Assembly: GCF_002162135.1 (NCBI RefSeq)
Contig: NZ_CP021382.1
Span: forward strand, 4,648,001 to 4,712,000
Length of the DNA: 64,000 nt
Reading direction: 5' to 3'
Source of the DNA: Cellvibrio sp. PSBB006
GTDB taxonomy: Bacteria > Pseudomonadota > Gammaproteobacteria > Pseudomonadales > Cellvibrionaceae
The notes below the pieces were generated by a model. That model was not told where the DNA came from. It did not search any database and was given only the letters and a program-made list of their open reading frames with translations. Both the position numbers and the translations under genes were made by a program. Positions 1-7,420 of this stretch are shown here, piece after piece. Within the stretch, counting starts at the first letter, position 1; each line of letters opens with the position of its first letter.

Positions 1-489
1 AGCTTCTATACCCGGTGCAGGAACGAACAAGAGGATTAACCAATACGAAATCAGAATAGAGATCGCTGTAACAATGAGTTGTTTATGCGTAAGGTAAAGG
101 CCCATCAACGAACATACGCAATAGACCAACGCAATCCGTTGTAACACCCCGAGGACACGTATCGCTTCAAAATGCGTGTACAAGAGGTTAATACACATTC
201 CCAGCACGAACAAAATACATGTTCTTGACAGAATTTTTTTTACCAGGGGCGTGCGGTCATCGTTTAAAGGATCAAATCGACGTAACCCCAAGCTGATTGC
301 AACACCAACGATAAAAATAAAAAAAGGAAAAACCAGGTCGGCAAGCATCAACCCATCCCAATAGGCATGAGATAACTGCCCAAACGTGTTAGGGCTATTG
401 GCGATAATCATGCCGATAATTGTGAATCCACGGAAGACATCCAGTGCGAACAAACGTTGATTTTGCGTAGAAGAAGCGGGAGCTTGCAT
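1..489 (-). CDS. nagX: NagX-like membrane protein (DUF5009 / HGSNAT family), 3' part outside window
   Basis: Translating the minus strand from the ATG at 489 gives 163 residues with no stop before the left edge, so the gene is truncated by the window. The N-terminus has the family hallmark RLFALDVFRGFTIIGMI, then a conserved YWDGLMLADLVFPFFIFIVG segment and several hydrophobic helices. The family (heparan-alpha-glucosaminide N-acetyltransferase-like, bacterial NagX) comprises polytopic inner-membrane proteins, often encoded with N-acetylglucosamine uptake and catabolism genes. A divergent LacI-family regulator and two CAACGTTG-centred operators lie upstream, which fits a sugar regulon. The transported or modified substrate cannot be read from the sequence. 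Confidence 0.75.
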   Translation of the reverse strand, partial: MQAPASSTQNQRLFALDVFRGFTIIGMIIANSPNTFGQLSHAYWDGLMLADLVFPFFIFIVGVAISLGLRRFDPLNDDRTPLVKKILSRTCILFVLGMCINLLYTHFEAIRVLGVLQRIALVYCVCSLMGLYLTHKQLIVTAISILISYWLILLFVPAPGIEA

Positions 490-649
490 AGACTTCGGCC
501 TGTATTAAAAATGCTTTTGGAGGTGAGAGGCGAGCCTCATTCGCGGCGTTTAAAATTCTTGTTTATAACAGCTAAAAACAAATTGCTAATTTTAACCGTA
601 GTAAGTCGGGCGAATCCTGTTCGCTGAAAAAAAAGCGTTAGCGTCCCAT

Positions 650-690
650 GAAAAAAAGTGGATGTACCCTGGGGTAGGTACATCCAAAAA
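650..690 (-). terminator. Intrinsic terminator-like hairpin in the nagX leader
   Basis: A perfect 9-bp stem, GGATGTACC (660-668) with GGTACATCC (677-685), encloses an 8-base loop. Read on the minus strand the stem is followed by CAC and then seven T residues (657-651), the layout of an intrinsic terminator. It lies between the candidate minus-strand promoter near 820-849 and the nagX start at 489, so it could end a short RNA or act as an attenuator. Confidence 0.55.
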
Positions 691-819
691 GTATGGGGAC
701 ACAGAGGCGTTGGAAGTCATCGACTCCCCTCAAGAAGACCGAGGGCTCTCTCGCCCTTCTTGCGCCCCAGACATGGCTAACAAGCGCAGGAGATTGCTTG
801 TAATCCTCGTCTGTGAACA

Positions 820-849
820 ACTTTAATATCCTAATGTCAACGTTGTCAA
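820..849 (-). promoter_or_regulatory. Candidate minus-strand promoter overlapped by operators
   Basis: On the minus strand a TTGACA box (849-844) is followed after 18 bases by TAAAGT (825-820); a 15-base spacer to TATTAA is an alternative. Two more TTGACA copies lie in the operators, so the exact -35 is uncertain. The operators would cover the -35 and spacer, consistent with repression of nagX by a LacI-family protein. Confidence 0.4.
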
Positions 850-851
850 TT
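833..851. promoter_or_regulatory. LacI-type operator 1 (CAACGTTG core)
   Basis: The core CAACGTTG (838-845) is a perfect palindrome in the context AATGTCAACGTTGTCAATT. It resembles the GlcNAc-regulon NagR (LacI-family) motif known from other gammaproteobacteria, AATGACA-x-CG-x-TGTCATT. Its centre is 22 bp, about two helical turns, from the second copy. Confidence 0.6.
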
Positions 852-854
852 GTT

Positions 855-873
855 TTTGTCAACGTTGTCATTT
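855..873. promoter_or_regulatory. LacI-type operator 2 (CAACGTTG core)
   Basis: This second copy has core CAACGTTG at 860-867 within TTTGTCAACGTTGTCATTT. The 22-bp centre-to-centre spacing puts both sites on the same helix face, allowing cooperative binding of two repressor dimers. The divergent regulator at 1226 is the natural candidate ligand. Confidence 0.6.
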
Positions 874-1225
874 ATGATTTTTTGCAATAATGTACCAAAA
901 TGGGGCGTTGTTGCGAATTTGAGCCAGAAGCGAGCCTGGCGCACTATCAGGCATAAAAAGATCTGTCGCCGTGTGAGAAGGCGTTGAATTTTTTCCGAGG
1001 TCGTATAGATAGGCTGTGTGGCTTCGTACCTAGGGAACATGCCATTGTATTGTTTTCTTGGGGGCAGACGCAGGAATAAATTTCGGCTAATAATTTTTCC
1101 TCTTGCGCAGTATTTTTTGATGGTACATCTTCACCAAATGCACAGCGTTATTGCTTGCAGCTATGCCCATAAATCTCTATCCTGCACTCGAATCAAATGA
1201 CCTTCCAATCATCGTGAGAGGATTA

Positions 1226-2251
1226 ATGAAAAAGCCTACGATAAAGGACGTAGCCAAGCTTGCAGGCGTGTCCTTTAAAACGGTTTCGAGGGTGATCAAT
1301 AACGAACCCGTAGTCAGTGATGAAGTGAAGGAGCGGGTTCTTAAATATATCAAATCACTGAATTACAAACCCAATATGCCGGCGCGCTTAATGCGTCGAG
1401 CGCCTTTTTCAATTGCCTTTGTTTACGATAATCCGAATAGTCACTATGTCATTGAAATGCAAAATGGCATCCTGGCGGAATGTCGTGCGCAGGGTTTCGA
1501 ACTGGTTATTCATCCCACCGCGTCCAATTCTGATATGGTTGGCAGCGAACTTATGACAATGATTGGTTCAAGCCAGATCGGCGGTATTATTCTCACTCCC
1601 CCATTATCAGAAAATCATGACCTGGTGAAATATCTGGTGGGTTTTAACGCAAAAGTTGTGCGCATTCTTTCGGGCGCCCAAGCGCCGGATGATTTAACAC
1701 CTGTGGTGTATGTCAATGACTGCAAAGCCAGCGAAGATATCACGCAGTACCTGATTGATCTGGGACATAAAAGGATTGCCTTTATCGGTGGTCAACCGGA
1801 CCACGAATCCAGTAAAGGTCGTAAAGCGGGATATCAGGCTGCGTTAAGAAATAATCATATCGATGTCGATAATGACTTTATTCTTGAAGGAAGTTTTACG
1901 TTTGAGTCGGGTGTTGAGTTGACCCGGCAAATATTGGCGCGTGATGACAGGCCTACGGCTATCGTGGCTGCGAATGATGAAATTGCGGCAGGCACATTAT
2001 TCTCCGCGCGTATGATGGGTATATCGGTTCCCGGCGATTTATCCATTACCGGTTTTGAAGACAGTCCCTTCTCTCGGCAAACATGGCCAAAGCTTACCAC
2101 GGTACATCAACCCAACTTAAAAATTGCTCAATGTGCCGCCGCACTGTTGATTGATTCCATGCTATCAACCGGCGCGGCGGAAACGATTCAAAATGGATTT
2201 GAACTGGATATTGTCGTCCGCGACTCAACCTCACCGGTTAAGGCCAATTAA
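1226..2251 (+). CDS. LacI-family transcriptional regulator (NagR-like candidate)
   Basis: The protein has 341 residues from ATG 1226, preceded by GAGAGG at a good distance. The frame stays open 25 codons further upstream, but the family starts just before the helix-turn-helix. The HTH (TIKDVAKLAGVSFKTVSRVI) and hinge are at the N-terminus, followed by a periplasmic-binding-protein-like ligand domain containing YKPNMPARLMRR, FIGGQPDH, ANDEIAAG and GFEDSPFSRQTWPKLTTV motifs. Such proteins bind sugar effectors and repress catabolic operons. The divergent NagX-like gene and the CAACGTTG operators suggest an amino-sugar regulon, but the effector is inferred. The next gene, an adenosyltransferase, begins 18 bases downstream. 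Confidence 0.9.
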   Translation: MKKPTIKDVAKLAGVSFKTVSRVINNEPVVSDEVKERVLKYIKSLNYKPNMPARLMRRAPFSIAFVYDNPNSHYVIEMQNGILAECRAQGFELVIHPTASNSDMVGSELMTMIGSSQIGGIILTPPLSENHDLVKYLVGFNAKVVRILSGAQAPDDLTPVVYVNDCKASEDITQYLIDLGHKRIAFIGGQPDHESSKGRKAGYQAALRNNHIDVDNDFILEGSFTFESGVELTRQILARDDRPTAIVAANDEIAAGTLFSARMMGISVPGDLSITGFEDSPFSRQTWPKLTTVHQPNLKIAQCAAALLIDSMLSTGAAETIQNGFELDIVVRDSTSPVKAN

Positions 2252-2269
2252 ATAGAAGGCGAAGCTGTT

Positions 2270-2890
2270 ATGACCTCTGATAAAGCCCAACGCCACAAAG
2301 AACGCATGCAGCAGCGCAAAGAGATTGTCGACGCAAAAATTGCGCAGGCGGATCAGGAGCGCGGTGTGGTCATTGTGTTAACCGGCGATGGTAAAGGAAA
2401 AAGCAGTTCCGGTTTTGGTACAGCGCTGCGTTGCTTGGGCCACGGTTATAAAGTGGCTATTGTGCAATTCATCAAAGGCACCTGGGAATGCGGCGAGAAG
2501 AATTTTTTAACCGAAAGTATCTTTCGCGATGCAACGCCACAACTGGAATATTATGTGATGGGAACGGGCTTCACCTGGGAAACCCAAAATGCGGAACTCG
2601 ATCGCCAGGCCGCTGAAAAGGTGTGGGCCGAATGTGAACATGTGTTGCGCGATCCGACGATTCATCTGGTGTTGTTGGATGAGCTGACTTACATGTTGAA
2701 TTTCAAATATCTCGACAAAGAAAAAATTATTACCGCTATTAAAAACCGTCCTGTTAATCAAAATGTCATCATCACCGGTCGTGGTGCCAAACAATATCTG
2801 GTGGATATCGCGGATACGGTAAGCGAAGTCAAGGCGATCAAGCATGCGTTTGATCAAGGTATTAAAGCCCAGAAAGGCATTGAGTGGTAG
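2270..2890 (+). CDS. cobO: Corrinoid adenosyltransferase (CobO/BtuR family)
   Basis: This 206-residue cytoplasmic enzyme transfers the adenosyl group of ATP to the cobalt of reduced corrinoids, giving adenosylcobalamin-type cofactors. The modified P-loop GDGKGKSSSGFGTA lies near residues 39-52. It is followed by VAIVQFIKGTWECGE and the acidic motif VLLDELTY, which match the BtuR/CobO/CobP family in order and length. It follows the LacI gene closely and may be cotranscribed with it, although no other cobalamin gene is in the window. Its presence beside a sugar regulator appears to be a chance arrangement. Confidence 0.92.
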   Translation: MTSDKAQRHKERMQQRKEIVDAKIAQADQERGVVIVLTGDGKGKSSSGFGTALRCLGHGYKVAIVQFIKGTWECGEKNFLTESIFRDATPQLEYYVMGTGFTWETQNAELDRQAAEKVWAECEHVLRDPTIHLVLLDELTYMLNFKYLDKEKIITAIKNRPVNQNVIITGRGAKQYLVDIADTVSEVKAIKHAFDQGIKAQKGIEW

Positions 2891-3279
2891 CGCTGGTTAA
2901 TGATGATTTTCACGCGACAAAGTGTGATCCCCTCGAAAAAATTCTCGTCTGCAAACGTTTTCAAAAATTGAAATCGATTTCAAATTAAATTGTTTGCGTG
3001 TTTTCTATAGACACGCGCAATCGATAGTCCTTAAGATAATTCCCCATGCGTACAAAATAATAACTGCGCATATTTTTTTCTCATCACTGCATCAGTTTTA
3101 TCGTTTGGAATAGCGGACATATTCATCACGATTTTTTTCCGTCTGCCGCAAGTGGATCGGTCATGCTTCACGATATTCTTCGGCTATGTGTGTCGTGTCG
3201 TATTTTTGCTGTGAGACGCGGCATCAAAAAATAACAGTCAACGTGATAAAAGATAGTTAACAATAGCGAGGATCACATA
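2891..3279. other. Promoter region of the first GH87 gene
   Basis: This 389-base non-coding region contains two LacI-type operators (2951-2981) and a TATAGA box at 3006-3011, in a TCTATAGAC context that recurs upstream of the second GH87 gene. ACAATAGCGAGGA, also shared with the second gene, provides the ribosome binding site. No gene is visible. Confidence 0.6.
2951..2982 (+). promoter_or_regulatory. Paired LacI-type operators of GH87 gene 1
   Basis: Two palindromes with central CG lie 19 bp apart: GCAAACGTTTTC centred at 2956.5 and GAAATCGATTTC centred at 2975.5. This is the usual form of LacI/PurR-family operators. The same pair precedes the second GH87 gene, so both are probably controlled by one sugar-responsive repressor. 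The core differs from the CAACGTTG operators near nagX, so the regulator is probably a different protein, not identified here. Confidence 0.55.
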
Positions 3280-6200
3280 ATGAAAATATTCGGTCGTAAC
3301 AGACTCTACTGCTTTGCAAGAAGCAGTCTTATGCTCGGGGTTTTAGCCATCCCCTGTTTGCTCTCCACCACCGCCATGGCCCAAACCAATCTGGCTTCAG
3401 GCAAAGCCATCAACGCCACCAGTACGGTGGATGTCTACACCGCGGGTAACGCCAACGATGGCAACCAGAGCAGTTATTGGGAAAGCCAGAACAGTGCCTT
3501 TCCACAATCCCTGACGGTTGATCTGGGCAGTACCAGTAATGTGAATCGCGTGGTGTTAAAACTACCCAACAACTGGGGCAGCCGCACACAAACCTTATCG
3601 GTCGCCGGCAGCACCAACGGCTCCAGTTATGCCACGTTGGTGAGTTCCAGCGCTTATGTGTTTGATCCCAACAACAGCAACAACGTGACGATTAATTTTG
3701 CCGGCACTGACGTGCGTTATCTGCGCCTGAATGTCACCGGCAATACCGGCTGGCCCGCCGCGCAATTATCGGAAGTGGAAATCTACGGTGAAGCCGGTAA
3801 CGCAGAACCGCGCGATGCCTTTGCGCAAATCAAAGCGACCTCCTACAACAACATGAGCGGCATTCAAACCGAAGACACCAGCGATACCGGTGGCGGTCGC
3901 AATGTCGGCTGGATCGATGACGGCGACTGGTTGGTGTTTGAAGATGTCGACTTCGGCAGTGGTGCCAGCAGTGTCAATGCGCGTGTGGCCAGCGACCATG
4001 CCGGTGGTGTAATTGAACTGCGCCTCGACAGCGTCAGCGGTTCCCTGATCGGTGAAGTGGATGTGGGCTACACCGGCGGTTGGCAAAGCTGGGTCACCGA
4101 AAGCGCGAATGTGTCAGTAGATGGTGTGCACGATTTGTATCTGGTGTTCAGCGGTACAGCGACCGGTGGGTTGTTTAACCTGAACTGGATTGAATTCGAT
4201 ACCGATGGGAATAATCCTGATCCCGATCCGGAAGCGCCGTCAGTTCCACAAAATTTAGCGGTGACTGGCACCACGACTTCAACTGTCTCTTTATCTTGGA
4301 ACAGTGTCAGCGATGCCGATGGTTATGAAATCTGGCGCAACGGCAGCTTGTTGACCAGCACCACTTCTACGTCGTATCAGGATGCCGGCTTAGCAGAAAA
4401 TACCGAATACACTTACACCGTGCGTGCATTCAATCAGGCGGGTAGTTCAGGCAATAGCAACAGTGTGTCAGCCACCACAGACAGCAGTAATAATCCTGAT
4501 CCGGAAGGCACCAATGTCGCGGCGGATAAAACCGTTACCGCGAGCAGCACGTTAAGTTTCCTGTCGGTGAACAATGCGGTGGATGAAAGTGCAGCGACCT
4601 ATTGGGAAAGCAACAGCAATGCATTTCCACAAACCTTGACGGTTGATCTGGGCAGTACGCATTACATCAATCAGGTGGTCTTGAAATTACCCAACGACCA
4701 AGCCTGGGCAACGCGCACGCAAAACTTGGCGGTGCAAGGCAGTGCGGACGGTTCCAGTTTCAGCAACATCGTGGGCAGTGCGGGTTATACCTTTAATCCG
4801 AACAGTGCCAACACGGTGACGATCAGTTTTGCCGAAACCACCGCGCGTTATGTGCGTTTGAATGTTACCGGCAATACCGGTTGGCCGGCGGCGCAAATTG
4901 CTGAGTTTGAAGTCTATGGGTATCCCGATCCGGTGCCGCCGACTACGCCGCAAAATCTGCGCGTGTCCGGTGTGTCTGACACCTCGGTGTTTTTAGCCTG
5001 GGACAGCGCGGATTTGGCCAGCGGTTATGAAGTATTGCGCAACGGAAATGTGGTTGCCGATGTGACATCAACCTCTTACGAAGACACCGGTCTTGCACCG
5101 GAAACCAGTTACACCTACACCGTGCGCGCTTACAACCAATACGGCACCTCAACACAAAGCAGTTTGGTCAATGCGACCACCGATGAAGAAGGCAGCACTG
5201 ATCCAACGCATCCGGAACCCAATGGCGATCACGGCGCGAACATGCCTTATGACCGTTACGAAACCGAAGATGCCAGCATTGGCGGCGGCGCTGTGCTGCG
5301 TACTGCACCGACCTTTGATCAAATGCTGACGGCTTCTGAAGCATCCCGGCAGTCCTATGTTGCTCTGCCATCCAATGGTTCTTACATCGAATGGACCATT
5401 CGTGAAGGTGAGGGCGGTGAAGGTGTGACCATGCGTTTCACCATGCCGGATTCCGGCGATGGTATGGGCCTGAACGGTGCGCTGGATGTTTACGTGAACG
5501 GCACCAAGGCGAGAACCCAACCCTTAACATCTTATTTTGCTTACCAATACTTTGCCGTGGGCGGTGGTCATCCTTCTGACACACCCGGAGGCGGTAATCC
5601 CTTGTTCCGTTTCGATGAAGTGCATTGGACATTGAGTTCGCCCCTGCAACCCGGTGATGTGATTCGTATCGTGAAAGCCAACGGTGACAACCTTGAATAC
5701 GGTGTGGATTTTATTGAAGTGGAAGATGTGCCTTCACCCATTTCACGTCCGGGTAATTCGGTTTCTGTCACTGACTTCGGCGCGATTGCCAACGACGGAC
5801 AGGATGACTTGACCGCATTTAATGCGGCAGTGACAGCGGCGGTCAATAATGGTCAGACCTTGTATATTCCGCCGGGTACTTTCCACCTGAATAATATGTG
5901 GGTGATCGGTTCCGTGGGTAACATGATTGATGACATCACCATCATGGGCGCCGGGATCTGGCATACCAATATTCAATTCACCAACAGCAATTCTGCGTCC
6001 GGTGGTATTTCGTTCCGTGTAACTGGCCAACTGGATTTCAGCCATGTGTATATGAATTCCAACCTGCGTTCGCGCTACAACCAGAATGCGATCTACAAAG
6101 CCTTTATGGATAACTTTGGTAATAACTCCAAAGTGCACAACATCTGGGTCGAGCATTTTGAATGTGGTTTCTGGGTGGGCGATTACGCGCATACGCCAGC

Positions 6201-6942
6201 GATTATTGCGGACGGTTTGTTGATTGAACACAGCCGCGTGCGCAACAACCTGGCCGACGGTATTAACTTCGCCCAGGGCACCAGCAATTCCACCGTGCGT
6301 AACAGCAGTATTCGCAATAACGGTGACGATGGTCTTGCGGTGTGGACCAGTAACGTCAACGGTGCACCGGCCGGTGTGAATAATACTTTCACGCACAACA
6401 CGATTGAATTTAACTGGCGTGCAGCGGGTATTGCCTTCTTCGGCGGCAGCGGACATGAAGCCACTTTCAACCTGATTGTCGATGGTGTGGGCAGTTCCGG
6501 TTTCCGCATGAACACGGTATTCCCCGGTTATCACTTCCAGAACAATACCGGCATTGTGTTTTCTGATAGCACCATCATCAGAAGCGGCACCAGCCTGGAT
6601 ACCTGGGGCGGTGAACGCGGCGCGATTGACCTGGAAGCGTCAAGCGATCCGATTCGCAACGTGACCATTTCCAATATTGATATTTACGATACGCAGCGCA
6701 GCGCGATTCAAATGGGTTACAGCGGCGGCTTCCAGAATGTGGTGTTTAACGATATCAAGATTGATGGCACCGGTCTGGATGGTGTGACCACCTCGCGCTT
6801 CTCCGGCCCGCACCCCGGCGCAGCGATTTACACTTACACCAATAATGGCACTGCAACATTTAATAATCTGATTACCACCAACATCGCACACCCGGATGTG
6901 AACTTTGTTCAAAACGGTTTTAATTTAATTATTAACCCGTAA
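3280..6942 (+). CDS. Secreted multi-modular GH87 alpha-1,3-glucanase-like enzyme
   Basis: The protein has 1,220 residues. A signal peptide (residues 1 to about 34, cleavage near AMA-QTN) directs export. It is followed by an F5/8-type-C (discoidin, CBM32-like) domain at 36-170, a CBM6-like domain at 178-305, an FN3 domain at 318-402, a second discoidin domain at 410-548 and a second FN3 at 551-640. The catalytic part comprises an N-terminal beta module starting at NMPYDRYETEDASIGGGA and a right-handed beta-helix. It carries the GH87 acidic motifs ADGINF (D993) and NNGDDGLAVW (D1016, D1017). GH87 enzymes hydrolyse alpha-1,3-glucan (fungal wall glucan, mutan). The VFPGYHFQNNTGI and WRAAGIAFFGGSGHEA stretches match the alpha-1,3-glucanase branch. 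Family assignment is from recall of conserved sequence; substrate is inferred. Confidence 0.85.
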   Translation: MKIFGRNRLYCFARSSLMLGVLAIPCLLSTTAMAQTNLASGKAINATSTVDVYTAGNANDGNQSSYWESQNSAFPQSLTVDLGSTSNVNRVVLKLPNNWGSRTQTLSVAGSTNGSSYATLVSSSAYVFDPNNSNNVTINFAGTDVRYLRLNVTGNTGWPAAQLSEVEIYGEAGNAEPRDAFAQIKATSYNNMSGIQTEDTSDTGGGRNVGWIDDGDWLVFEDVDFGSGASSVNARVASDHAGGVIELRLDSVSGSLIGEVDVGYTGGWQSWVTESANVSVDGVHDLYLVFSGTATGGLFNLNWIEFDTDGNNPDPDPEAPSVPQNLAVTGTTTSTVSLSWNSVSDADGYEIWRNGSLLTSTTSTSYQDAGLAENTEYTYTVRAFNQAGSSGNSNSVSATTDSSNNPDPEGTNVAADKTVTASSTLSFLSVNNAVDESAATYWESNSNAFPQTLTVDLGSTHYINQVVLKLPNDQAWATRTQNLAVQGSADGSSFSNIVGSAGYTFNPNSANTVTISFAETTARYVRLNVTGNTGWPAAQIAEFEVYGYPDPVPPTTPQNLRVSGVSDTSVFLAWDSADLASGYEVLRNGNVVADVTSTSYEDTGLAPETSYTYTVRAYNQYGTSTQSSLVNATTDEEGSTDPTHPEPNGDHGANMPYDRYETEDASIGGGAVLRTAPTFDQMLTASEASRQSYVALPSNGSYIEWTIREGEGGEGVTMRFTMPDSGDGMGLNGALDVYVNGTKARTQPLTSYFAYQYFAVGGGHPSDTPGGGNPLFRFDEVHWTLSSPLQPGDVIRIVKANGDNLEYGVDFIEVEDVPSPISRPGNSVSVTDFGAIANDGQDDLTAFNAAVTAAVNNGQTLYIPPGTFHLNNMWVIGSVGNMIDDITIMGAGIWHTNIQFTNSNSASGGISFRVTGQLDFSHVYMNSNLRSRYNQNAIYKAFMDNFGNNSKVHNIWVEHFECGFWVGDYAHTPAIIADGLLIEHSRVRNNLADGINFAQGTSNSTVRNSSIRNNGDDGLAVWTSNVNGAPAGVNNTFTHNTIEFNWRAAGIAFFGGSGHEATFNLIVDGVGSSGFRMNTVFPGYHFQNNTGIVFSDSTIIRSGTSLDTWGGERGAIDLEASSDPIRNVTISNIDIYDTQRSAIQMGYSGGFQNVVFNDIKIDGTGLDGVTTSRFSGPHPGAAIYTYTNNGTATFNNLITTNIAHPDVNFVQNGFNLIINP
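3346..4956 (+). repeat. Long direct repeat, copy 1 (GH87 binding modules)
   Basis: This 1,611-base segment, encoding the end of the signal peptide to the start of the second FN3 domain, matches 7484-9094 at a constant offset of 4,138 bases, so there is no net insertion or deletion. Only scattered substitutions are seen. Similarity falls sharply afterwards, in the catalytic part. Confidence 0.9.
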
Positions 6943-6989
6943 TGAATATTCCAGGGAAGGAGTGTTGCGTTGAGTGTGATGCACAACGC

Positions 6990-7020
6990 GTAGGTCGGAT
7001 TAGCGCAGCGTAATCCGACA
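6990..7020 (+). repeat. REP-like palindrome, copy 1
   Basis: Arms GTCGGATTA and TAATCCGAC (9 bp, perfect) flank GCGCAGCG, preceded by GTAG. It pairs in inverted orientation with the copy at 7140, with the GH87 terminator between them. Confidence 0.9.
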
Positions 7021-7059
7021 AAGTTTTACCTACAGCGACATATGTCTCCAAAAAGAAGA

Positions 7060-7088
7060 AGCCTGTTGAGCAATCAGCAGGCTTTTTT
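7060..7088 (+). terminator. Intrinsic terminator of GH87 gene 1
   Basis: The stem AGCCTGTTGA / TCAGCAGGCT (one G-T wobble) has a GCAA loop and is followed by a T-run. It lies 118 bases after the stop codon. The terminator after the second GH87 gene has the same AGCCTGTTGA arm. Confidence 0.85.
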
Positions 7089-7139
7089 ATTTATCTGAAT
7101 TTATTTTTTATCTTAGGTTGTTTGTATTTGTGAGTGCTT

Positions 7140-7170
7140 TGTCGGATTACGCTGCGCTAATCCGACCTAC
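7140..7170 (-). repeat. REP-like palindrome, copy 2 (inverted)
   Basis: Same palindrome in inverse orientation to the copy at 6990; loop sequence CGCTGCGC. With the first copy it flanks the terminator. Confidence 0.9.
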
Positions 7171-7420
7171 GTTCTACATGTTTCACCACATTTCACATAT
7201 TTCATAAAAATATAAGTCGAAATCGTTTTCAAAAAAATGAAATCGATTTCGACCAATAACCCTCTATAGACGCTTCGCAAACCACTTATTACTATGGTTC
7301 GCCGCTTTGATCATGAAGCAGATTTTTGAAAATTATAAAAATAAAAGTGTTGTATCAAATATCAACTTTCTAACCACTGCACCATCTGCAAGAGCACTCC
7401 ACAATAGCGAGGAATACATA
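7171..7420 (+). other. Promoter and leader region of the second GH87 gene
   Basis: This region holds the paired operators, a TATAGA box at 7265-7270 in the same TCTATAGAC context as upstream of gene 1, and the shared ACAATAGCGAGGA ribosome binding site. An in-frame ATG at 7307 would add 38 residues in front of the signal peptide. It is rejected as start because the first gene has the same RBS directly before the equivalent of ATG 7421. Confidence 0.6.
7219..7250 (+). promoter_or_regulatory. Paired LacI-type operators of GH87 gene 2
   Basis: GAAATCGTTTTC (centre 7224.5) and GAAATCGATTTC (centre 7244.5) are 20 bp apart and match the pair upstream of the first GH87 gene. The second site is 20 bases before the TATAGA box and would overlap the -35 region, consistent with repression. 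Confidence 0.55.

Larger units (their letters stand above)
490..1225. other. Divergent intergenic region between nagX-like gene and LacI regulator
   Basis: This 736-base region has no convincing gene. It holds two tandem operator-like palindromes, a candidate minus-strand promoter overlapping them, and a hairpin that acts as a terminator only when read on the minus strand. The short ORFs on both strands lack ribosome binding sites and recognisable sequence. Confidence 0.6.

Noticed and set aside
638..1200. Short ORFs on both strands upstream of the LacI gene
   Set aside because: They lack ribosome binding sites and family-like sequence, and they overlap operators and hairpins.
5743..6534. 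263-codon minus-strand ORF opposite GH87 gene 1
   Set aside because: It lies antisense to the well-supported catalytic domain and is a by-product of that gene's codon bias.
7307..7420. Upstream ATG of GH87 gene 2
   Set aside because: It would place 38 hydrophilic residues before the signal peptide; the RBS shared with gene 1 directly precedes ATG 7421.
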